Assembly (NCBI RefSeq): GCF_029784155.1 | Contig: NC_073693.1 | Span: 333,524,009 to 333,588,008 of the forward strand | DNA from: Uranotaenia lowii | Taxonomy: Eukaryota > Arthropoda > Insecta > Diptera > Culicidae | Direction: 5' to 3' | DNA length: 64,000 bases | In this document: piece by piece, positions 55,545 through 64,000 of the stretch | Position numbering within the stretch: position 1 is the stretch's first letter | Layout of the letters: each line of letters begins with the position of its first letter | Translations under genes and position numbers: made by a program | Notes under the pieces: generated by a model | Seen by the model: the letters and a program-made list of their open reading frames with translations, nothing else | The model's database searches: none | Told to the model about the DNA's origin: nothing

Positions 55545-57333
55545 TTTTGTCATTTTTGTCTATTTTGTCATTTTTGTCATTTTTGTCATTTTCGTCATTT
55601 TTGTCATTTTTGTCATTTTTGTGATTTTTGTGATTTTTGTCATTTTTGTCATTTTTGTCATTTTTGTCATTTTTGTCATTTTTGTCATTTTTGTCATTTC
55701 TGTCATTTTTGTCATTTTTGTCATTTTTGTCATTTTTGTCATTTTTGTCATTTTTGTCATTTTTGTCATTTTTGTCATTTTTGTCATTTTTGTCATTTTT
55801 GTCATTTTTGTCATTTTTGTCATTTTTGTCATTTTTGTCATTTTTGTCATTTTTGTCATTTTTGTCATTTTTGTCATTTTGTCATTTTTGTCATTTTTGT
55901 CATTTTTGTCATTTTTGTCATTTTTGTCATTTTTGTCATTTTTGTCATTTTTGTCATTTTTGTCATTTTTGTCATTTTTGTCATTTTTGTCATTTTTGTC
56001 ATTTTTGTCATTTTTGTCATTTTTGTCATTTTTGTCATTTTTGTCATTTTTGTCATTTTTGTCATTTTTGTCATTTTTGTCATTTTTGTCATTTTTGTCA
56101 TTTTTGTCATTTTTGTCATTTTTGTCATTTTTGTCATTTTTGTCATTTTTGTCATTTTTGTCATTTTTGTCATTTTTGTCATTTTTGTCATTTTTGTCAT
56201 TTTTGTCATTTTTGTCATTTTTGTAATTTTTGTCATTTTTGTCATTTTTGTCATTTTTGTCATTTTTGTCATTTTTGTCATTTTTGTCATTTTTGTCATT
56301 TTTGTCATTTTTGTCATTTTTGTCATTTTTGTCATTTTTGTCATTTTTGTCATTTTTGTCATTTTTGTCATTTTTGTCATTTTTGTCATTTTTGTCACTT
56401 TTGTCATTTTTGTCATTTTTGTCATTTTTGTCATTTTTGTCATTTTTGTCATTTTTGTCATTTTTGTCATTTTTGTCATTTTTGTCATTTTTGTCATTTT
56501 TGTCATTTTTGTCATTTTTGTCATTTTTGTCATTTTTGTCATTTTTGTCATTTTTGTCATTTTTGTCATTTTTGTCATTTTTGTCATTTTTGTCATTTTT
56601 GTCATTTTTGTCATTTTTGTCATTTTTGTCATTTTTGTCATTTTTGTCATTTTTGTCATTTTTGTCATTTTTGTCATTTTTGTCATTTTTGTCATTTTTG
56701 TCATTTTTGTCATTTTTGTCATTTTTGTCATTTTTGTCATTTTTGTCATTTTTGTCATTTTTGTCATTTTTGTCATTTTTGTCATTTTTGTCATTTTTGT
56801 CATTTTTGTCATTTTTGTCATTTTTGTCATTTTTGTCATTTTTGTCATTTTTGTCATTTTTGTCATTTTTGTCATTTTTGTCATTTTTGTCATTTTTGTC
56901 ATTTTTGTCATTTTTGTCATTTTTGTCATTTTTGCCATTTTTGTCATTTTTGTCATTTTTGTCATTTTTGTCATTTTTGTCATTTTTGTCATTTTTGTCA
57001 TTTTTGTCATTTTTGTCATTTTTGTCATTTTTGTCATTTTTGTCATTTTTGTCATTTTTGTCATTTTTGTCATTTTTGTCATTTTTGTCATTTTTGTCAT
57101 TTTTGTCATTTTTGTCATTTTTGTCATTTTTGTCATTTTTGTCATTTTTGTCATTTTTGTCATTTTTGTCATTTTTGTCATTTTTGTCATTTTTGTCATT
57201 TTTGTCATTTTTGTCATTTTTGTCATTTTTGTCATTTTTGTCATTTTTGTCATTTTTGTCATTTTTGTCATTTTTGTCATTTTTGTCATTTTTGTCATTT
57301 TTGTCATTTTTGTCATTTTTGACATATTTGTCA
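55545..57333 (+). repeat. 9-bp satellite array S3, unit TTTTGTCAT
   Basis: About 195 almost perfect copies. Near the S2 border there are degenerate units (GTCTATTTT, GTGATTTTT, GTCATTTCT). The unit differs from S2 by two A-to-T changes and is the reverse complement of S1. Confidence 0.97.
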
Positions 57334-58091
57334 ATTAAGTTGTTTTTTATTTATCTTAGTCGGTTTTTTAAACTTTCCAGTTTATTTTTTACTTTCTAGG
57401 TTTGTTTGTTTTTGTGCAATTTTGCAAATAAAGGCAATTTAATTTATTTAATGCTTCCATTTCTTTTATTTTTATTAGTTAGTTATTTTAAATTTTGTCC
57501 ATTTTTTTTAGTGTTCGGTTTTATTAGAAAATTATTTGTTGACTCTACGGATCTGTTTGTATAAGTTGTTTTAAAAATTCGCCTTTCAGCAAAAGTAGGA
57601 ACACTTCTGTGAAATGGAAATCGGAACAGCGATAGAAAAACTTGTATAACAAGAGAAGTAAAACATTTGGGTGCACATAAAACTGTTCTCTTTGGTTGGA
57701 GCATTGATTTCCTAGCTCAGCTCTTACAGAACACAAAAACACCACCTCTTATTTGCGCCCCTTGCCCTTTGGAAGGAGGAAAAACTTTTTACCTCCCGTT
57801 TTGTAGATCTAGTAAAAGGTTCAACCAGCAGCAGCAAGATCTCTTCGATTGTGCGTCCATGTATGGGTGTGTTTGTGTCTATGTGTGCATCTTGTGTGTG
57901 CTCTAAAAACCAGATCAAGAAATTATGATAATCGAAGCAAAAGTTAAACCGTTTAATGCATCCTCCTTGTACGTGTGACAGTGCACATACACAAACAAAG
58001 TTACAAAAACTCCCAGAAACCCGGATGGGGATGCCGGTTGATTCAAAGTTTTTTCAGCTTCCAGCATACAAAATCGAAGAGGGAGCTAGTA
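57334..58091. other. Intergenic sequence after the satellite
   Basis: T-rich to about 57560, then of mixed composition with a GTGTGTTTGTGTCTATGTGTG microsatellite-like patch near 57866-57900. No exon is supported. Confidence 0.4.
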
Positions 58092-58099
58092 GCTAGGGA

Positions 58100-58669
58100 C
58101 AGGGACCGACAAAAAACACAAACACAGCACAGTACATATCATGCAACACAAATCCTGGAGTGCTGACACATAAATTTTTGTGTGCGACACTTCGGTTTGG
58201 CACAGCACTTCAATTGTGTTGTGCTGCATCAAATCAACACGACACAGTTCCCAGTTGTGTCGTGTCGAGAAGAACACAGTTGTGCTAAGCACGCAACACA
58301 GTGTGTTTTACGAGCAAGGCTATTTTAACCCGTCGCGCTTGATTGGTCAGCATTTCTCCGTATTTTACATGGCGAAGTTCTTCACTCACATTGTGTCGAG
58401 AAAGAAGCTTGAAAGCAAACGAAAAAAATCCATCCAGTTCGCCTGCTGGCAGATTTGCAATAATTAAAATCTCATCGTTTCGGGACCGGCACACGAACAC
58501 ACTGTGTCGTCAACTGTGTCGGATTTTGTGTCGCATGCAGTACTGTGCTGTGTTGCGGCCGACACGCAACAAAAGAAGATCAACACAGACACAGCACAGT
58601 TTCGTTTCGAATGTGCCGTGTCATCAAATTGTGTTGCACTTACTGTGTTCGTGCTGTTTTCGGTCCCTG
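58100..58669. mobile_element. hAT-like MITE, 570 bp
   Basis: The ends read CAGGGACCGA (58100-58109) and TCGGTCCCTG (58660-58669), with GCTAGGGA duplicated outside both (58092-58099 and 58670-58677). The 8-bp duplication and CAGGG start fit hAT. Both subterminal regions (58110-58310 and 58495-58655) are packed with ACACAGCAC/GTGTCGTGT-type motifs in both orientations around a short unique core (58315-58490). There is no transposase. Confidence 0.88.
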
Positions 58670-58677
58670 GCTAGGGA

Positions 58678-59594
58678 AGATATCGCCTTTCCGTAAAAAC
58701 CTAATCGCCAAACTTGGCCACAAACACCACACGCTGATTTCCCGACATCGACACGGAAAAATAAAAAGCTTTCCGGTTGCTTCCCGGGGCGAAGATCGAC
58801 GGAAATGTACCAGTTTGGGAGGGGGAAAGCTTGCCCCTTCAGGTTGAGTTTTTTGTTCAAATTTTAACGGTTCCTATATTGGAAAAGTCACTTGGATGTT
58901 ACCTTTGGATTGTTGAAATGGAAGGGACTTGAATTCTTTGATTTCCCATTAGCATGAAATTCTTTATATAATTTCTTAAACAAATTAACACAACATAGAG
59001 AACAAATCAATTGGTTGGATGTTATTTTTTTTTAAACCGAAAAACGCAGCAGCAAAATAATCAATCACCGCAGATTTTTCGAGGAAACTCAAACCCAACT
59101 TCAACCCTTCCAAAAAGCTTTAAACTTTTCCTAAAAGTATGTCGACGGTTAATTGAGCCAGTAATCCGGGTCGCTATGACACTTACTTTAGGTTGCTAGA
59201 ATTTTTTCTGCACGAATGCGGGGTATTTTATCTAAAAACCTTAAAAAAATCCAGGCATTTGATTACAAAATTGTCGATAAAAATCCGAGCTAAATCGTTT
59301 TAAATTTGATCAAAACTCAGCAATTACTCAACAAAAATAGAAATAGGAATAAAACTCAAAAAATGTTTTTTTTTTCATCAAAATTTATCAGCAGCATCCG
59401 CTAAGCCTTGTATGAAAAAAAAAAAAAAACATTTATACCTCGCTAGGCAACCAGCAGTAATGTCATGTGAATTTATTCTTAGTCAAAGCCTAAAGACATG
59501 CCGCCATTTAACACCTAATAACTTTTTTGTGTAATAAGATACAAAGTTACAGTCTTGGACAAAGCTGTTCAGAGGAAAATTTATGAGCAGGCTC
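58678..59594. other. Intergenic sequence; nothing supported
   Basis: Mixed composition to 58850, then AT-rich with homopolymer A runs (59410-59428). Confidence 0.4.
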
Positions 59595-59797
59595 GGTTCC
59601 ACAGAAAAGAAATACGTTGTTGATTTTTCAGTGTAATATATTCAATTTTTCCATACAAACCTTGAAGTTCAAATTTACTCATGTGAACGTTACATAAAAA
59701 TTCTGCAAAAAATCATGGATGAATTTTAAACCAAAACAAAGCTTTTTAGACCCCAGGGTTTGAGTAATTCGAAAATGACCCCAAATCGACTCAGTCT
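59595..59797 (+). repeat. Dispersed repeat family 1, copy c
   Basis: Same orientation as 18791-18995. It begins GGTTCCACAGAAAAGAAAT and ends CCAAATCGACTCAGTCT. Confidence 0.75.
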
Positions 59798-60004
59798 AAT
59801 GGAAAGCCTATCTGATTTTTTTGTAGATGGTAAACACTGAAATATATAGACAAGTTGTAAACGTAACGAACGTATGAGTTCAGTGCATCACGGAGTCTGT
59901 CCATGGACCTAACAGAGCAAATTTGAATAAATAAAATCATCATAAATGAATAACGGATAAACGAAGCTGTAGAACAATTTTAATTTTAATTTTCAACATC
60001 AAGG

Positions 60005-60690
60005 TTTGTCTTGGTGAGATTTAACTGTTTCAAAGATCCATTAATTTTGCCACACTGGTCATTGATTTGCCTGTTCCATAACAATTCCCGGTCAAAAAGG
60101 ATGCCAAGAAAAAGCGTAGGGATATTTCTGTTGGATCTTCTGAAGCCTAGAACCTTGATTTTAGCTGGGTTAACAGGTAGACAATTTTCATTGATTTGAT
60201 TTTTTCCAAGTCATAATTTATTTTAACCCCAAAAACTTCGATTAATAACGCATTGTCAGAACAGAAATATCATTGTACATCATCAGTAAACATCTGAATG
60301 CTACTCTATTTGAAAATAGATAGCAGGTCATTTTTAAAGAAAGAAAACAGCATTGGTCCTAAAACCGATCCTTGGGGTACGCCAAACTCAAAAGGAGTTA
60401 ACATCTTAAAACAACCATCTATTAAAACTGATTGGACCCGTCTTTGAAGGTTTGATTGAATCTTTTAAGCTGCAGAAAAAAGTAAATTTTGATATCAAAT
60501 TTTCGATCAGGGACACCCTATCAAAAGCTTTACAAAATCTATGAATTGCAGGAAAGCAAATCCTTTCTTATCAAGAGAGATGGCAATGTCATTGTGAACT
60601 TTCATCAAGGTAGTTTTCGTACTCTAAACTCTTATTGATTGTGACGTAAAAATCTCGAAATGGAGCTCACATAACAAAATGGCCTTGAAT
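60005..60690 (-). pseudogene. RT remnant of a Jockey/CR1-type LINE
   Basis: The minus strand reads DIAISLDKKGFAFLQFIDF, FGVPQGSVLGPMLFSFF (about 60393-60343), MFTDDVQ (active-site region with the usual A-D-D altered, about 60295-60275), and LPVNPAKIKVLGFRRSN (about 60178-60128). ILFDRELLWNRQIND follows (about 60093-60049). The order matches RT domains 3 to 7 of Jockey/CR1-clade elements. Stops and small deletions break the frame, so it is inactive. Confidence 0.75.
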
Positions 60691-60910
60691 TGATAATATC
60701 GAGATTGTTTGATTTTTTGGATTGGTATATCTTTTTTCAACTGGTAGAGAAATTGTGTTATTAAGATGGCCTCAGATCGGGAGCATATAAGGAAAAGCCA
60801 TTTTCACCAATCCGGTGAAAATGGGTTGGTCCGGTAGCGTTGGATTTATGATAGTAACTGCATTAAGAATACTCACGAACAGATTTGAATTGGAAACCAG
60901 ACAAACTCTT

Positions 60911-61175
60911 ACAAAATTTTACGAAATGTTACAGCTTAGCTTAGCTTAGCTTGATTGACTACTCACATCCACCTTAAATCATTGAATTCGAAATGAATCA
61001 TAAATAGTTGTAAAGCGATATTCAATTCAACGCTACAAAATTTTCTCAATGTAATTAAAACGCTGTTATAGTGTATAAACATTTCGAATTCCATGATCGC
61101 TGGCGTGGCTAAGTGGAACAAGTTCCACATCGCCAATGGTTGCTACTCCGTGATTGACCGAGGCCATCAATTTTG
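60911..61175. mobile_element. Possible SINE-like element with AGCTT tail
   Basis: (AGCTT)4 at about 60934-60951 adjoins GATTGACTACTCACAT, a combination resembling the ends of mosquito repeats. At 61108-61120 TGGCTAAGTGG resembles a Pol III A box, and GTGATTGACCGAGG follows ~45 bases later. The boundaries and orientation are unclear. Confidence 0.3.
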
Positions 61176-62719
61176 TCCAGAGGTCAAATGAATGGTGTCT
61201 GGGATTGACAGCACATTCACAATGAACAAAACTGATGCTCTCTCTTTAAACATCAATAACGGCGCCGGCCACGTTCTAGTAGTCAATGGATAGAAGGAAA
61301 ATAGAGAAAAGGACTGAAAGATTAATAACTCATGCTTAAGGACCGAGGTCACCTCTGCATCCTAGCAAAACAATTTTGGTTTGGAAATGGAGGGTAGGAT
61401 ATGATCAGGAGACACTTTTGACTAGTGCGATTTAATATTTTACATCCTGTTCTTTTAGTCTTGCTGTGTTATTGAGATTATCATTTAAATTCTTTGTTTT
61501 TCTAATTGCTTTTTTAAAAGTCTGTTTCCAATTATTCAAGAGATTTTCGAAAATTTCTGTTAATGGTACTACAGTTTTAATATCATAGACTTTCTTTTTA
61601 ACATAACTACTAATTGTATAGACTTAATCAATCAAAACTAGGTTTAAATAAAAACGCATAATAAAACTTGACACTTGCCATTGTGAAACATTTTCTTGTA
61701 TATGGTTTCATAGATGAATGGCTTCTCTTATTGAAACTTATTGAAACCTTTTCCAATAAAATCGAGCGATATCGTGTTTTGAAAGTTGCATTTCGAAAGA
61801 ATTACATTTTATCTCCAGTGTCTTAGAGTTCTTTTTTAAATTTCTAGTGGAACTTGACTGATACTTGAAATATTCAAAATGAACCTAATTCGTCGTTAAG
61901 TCGAATTTGAAACAGGGTTTACCATTCGAAATATTTGAACAAATATTCTTGTACCTTTAAGTTCTGTTACAATATTTTAAACATGATTCTATTCAAAAAA
62001 TAGCAGCTCAGATTTTCAGGCCGAACCTGAAGAAAAGTGTTTAAATTACGTTCACTGATGTATGCTAAACTATGTTTCTTATATACGTGTAGAAGAATAA
62101 GAGAAATGAAAGTGAGATACACGAATACAACAACTAGTATCATTGGACCATTATTGCATCAATGTACAAAATTTTTATCTTTATATTCACCTAATTCTTA
62201 GTGAGAATAATATTATGACAATGTGTATCGACAATTTTCCTTTAAAATATTTGTGTGTCATTTTTAAAAAGTTATGGTTATGAAAAATACGCTCAAAGCC
62301 ATTAATTAGCAAAAAAAATCAGAATCTTAAAAAATATCACAATTAAAAAAGCAATAATTTGGCCTACGAGTGACTTCTCTGATTGTCTATTGGGTGGGGG
62401 GATTGTTTAAGATGGTTTTTACATATTAAAATCTGATACTTATCTTTCGATCAGGATTTATGATGAGACACATTTCGAATGTCTGCAGAAATGCTAATAC
62501 TTTTCGAACATCCAATTTTCCCGTCGTCAATTGCTCCATTTTTCCCGTATCGTCGATTATTTTTTTGTTTTGATTTCCATTCCTCGTTTATCCCATTTCC
62601 GCCACCACAGTCTTCAAAACTTTACGGCACAAATTGAACTTTTTAATGAATGGTTTGAGAGTCTTCAAAATTTTCCTGCCAAAAAAAAACACAACCGTCA
62701 TCGACGGCCACAGCCTACC
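61176..62719. other. Intergenic AT-rich sequence; nothing supported
   Basis: Short open frames only. No splice-supported exon, RNA gene or repeat with a partner in this window was found. Confidence 0.4.
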
Positions 62720-63140
62720 CAGTCACAAAATTTTACGAAATGTTACATAAAATAAAGTAATTTTACAAAAATAATATGAATTTGACTAAATTATTAAAAA
62801 TTCAACCAAATTTTACAAAATTTTACAAAACTTCACAACAAACATAGTCTTGACCGATTAAGGCTTTACAAAATTTTACGAAACTTTACAAAATTTGTTA
62901 ATTTGAAAAATTTTGTAAAACTTTGTAAAATTTTGTAAAATTTTGTAAAATTTTGTAAAATTAAGTAAAATTTTGTAAAATTTTGTAAAGTTTTGTAAAA
63001 TTTTGTAAAGTTTTGTAAAATTTTGTGATATTTTGTAAAATTTTGTTAAATTTTGTTTAATTTTGTAAAATTTTGTAAAGTTTTGTAGAATTTTGTTAAG
63101 TTTTGTAAAACTTTGTAAATTTTTTTAAAAATTTGTAAAA
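62720..63140 (-). repeat. 10-bp satellite, minus-sense arm (unit ATTTTGTAAA)
   Basis: Scattered units begin at 62725 in plus sense (ACAAAATTTT). From about 62895 to 63140 the sequence is a run of ATTTTGTAAA, the reverse complement of the array that follows. Substitutions are frequent here (TTTTGTTAAG, TTTTGTGATA). Confidence 0.85.
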
Positions 63141-63768
63141 TTTTTACAACATTTTACAAAATTTTACAAAATTTTACAAAATTTTACAAAATTTTACAAA
63201 ATTTTACTAAATTTTACAAAATTTTACAAAATTTTACAAAATTTTACAAAATTTTACAAAATTTTACAAAATTTTACAAAATTTTACAAAATTTTACAAA
63301 ATTTTACAAAATTTTACAAAATTTTACAAAATTTTACAAAATTTTACAAAATTTCACAAAATTTTACAAAATTTTACAAAATTTTACAAAATTTTACAAA
63401 ATTTTACAAAATTTTACAAAATTTTACAAAATTTTACAAAATTTTACAAAATTTTACAAAATTTTACAAAATGTTACAAAATTTTACAAAATTTTACATA
63501 ATTTTTCAAAACTTTAAAATATTTTACAAAATTTACAACAATTTTTAAAACTGTTTTTTTTTTAAATTTTACAATATTTTACAAAATTGTACAAATAATT
63601 AAAAAGTATAACAAAATTTTGCCTAATTTTACTAAATTTTAAAAAATATAACAAAATTTAACAAAATTTTTCAAAATATTACAAAATTTTTCGAAATTTT
63701 ACATAATTTTAAAAAAATTTCAAAATTTTACAAATTTTTCAAAATTTTACAAAATTTCACAAAATTTC
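63141..63768 (+). repeat. 10-bp satellite, plus-sense arm (unit ACAAAATTTT)
   Basis: About 35 nearly perfect copies at 63150-63500, then degenerate to 63768. Together with the preceding arm it forms a large inverted repeat centred near 63130-63145. Confidence 0.92.
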
Positions 63769-64000
63769 CAGGGCTGGTAGCGAGTCACTTTTCAGTGACT
63801 TGGTCACTTTTTTTGGGTCAGTTACTAAAAAGTCACTTTTTTCATCATTTGGTCACTAAAGTCACTATTTTCCGAAAAATGGTCACTTTTATCACCAAAA
63901 GTCACTTTTTTCACCGAAAATAAACCAATGAAAGAGTAATTTTGATTGCGCGTGTTAATATTGATGGTAGTAACGGTAAATTACTTGATCAGTCAGTCAG
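63769..64000 (+). mobile_element. Left end of a possible hAT-like element (cut by window edge)
   Basis: CAGGGCTGGTAGCGAGTCAC starts immediately after the satellite. GTCACTTTT repeats follow in both orientations (63795-63910), as in hAT subterminal regions. The other end lies outside the window, so neither the duplication nor the class can be confirmed. Confidence 0.5.

Noticed and set aside
49803..57333. CRISPR-like regular repetition
   Set aside because: Units are contiguous 9-mers without spacers, in a eukaryotic setting.
49800..57399. Very long open reading frames (up to 762 codons) on both strands
   Set aside because: They consist wholly of 3-residue repeats dictated by a 9-bp satellite without stops. 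They have no start context, domains or codon bias, and are listed as satellite instead.
58180..58847. Frames of 95-117 codons around the 58-kb hAT-like MITE
   Set aside because: They run across the element boundary and its reiterated motifs, so they cannot be a conserved gene.

Overview
The window looks like AT-rich, repeat-dominated chromatin of an insect, most likely a mosquito. The clues are an env-bearing Ty3/gypsy element of errantivirus type, tRNA-derived SINEs, hAT-type elements, Jockey/CR1- and I/LOA-like LINE remnants, and one spliced gene with a long AT-rich 3' UTR. The species call is an inference. There is no bacterial gene organisation.

1-13.4 kb is a nest of retrotransposons. 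The oldest layer (A) is a decayed minus-strand Ty3/gypsy element. Its gag, protease, RT and RNase H remnants lie at 13375-11335 and its integrase remnant at 524-1. Layer B, a minus-strand LTR element without recognisable pol, sits inside A at 530-11334 with a 5-bp duplication AAGAG on both sides. Layer C, an apparently intact plus-strand errantivirus-like provirus, sits inside B at 1671-8985 with a TAGA duplication, identical 272-bp LTRs as read, and open gag, pol and env frames. Pol is reached by a probable -1 frameshift and env by splicing. A SINE also interrupts A's RT.

13.4-19.4 kb is AT-rich, with low-copy repeats and one short coding-like remnant. 19442-28536 holds a second kind of LTR element (D): two nearly identical 2.03-kb LTRs around a 3.7-kb interior with no pol, followed directly by a truncated third LTR in inverted orientation. 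A 4-bp match (ACTT) flanks the whole 9.1-kb composite rather than the two-LTR unit.

28.5-37 kb carries the only host gene I can support. Four exons on the plus strand are phase-compatible and sum to 131 codons plus stop, followed by a 1.7-kb 3' UTR. I do not recognise the product. The introns carry diverged direct duplications.

37-48 kb is intergenic, with a 1.6-kb hAT-like element (8-bp duplication CTTAGAGG), a 416-bp foldback element (8-bp duplication GTCATCAG), a SINE, a LINE RNase H remnant and a 290-bp near-perfect hairpin element.

48.3-57.3 kb is a 9-kb satellite block of related 9-bp units: ATGACAAAA, TTTTGACAA and TTTTGTCAT. The first and third are reverse complements of each other. 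A 1-kb GC-richer single-copy island lies inside, and there is higher-order repetition of about 0.7 and 1.34 kb. Because 9 is a multiple of 3, very long artefactual reading frames run through it.

57.3-64 kb contains a 570-bp hAT-like element (8-bp duplication GCTAGGGA), a LINE RT remnant, a 10-bp satellite with a strand switch (62.7-63.77 kb), and the left end of another possible hAT-like element running off the window.
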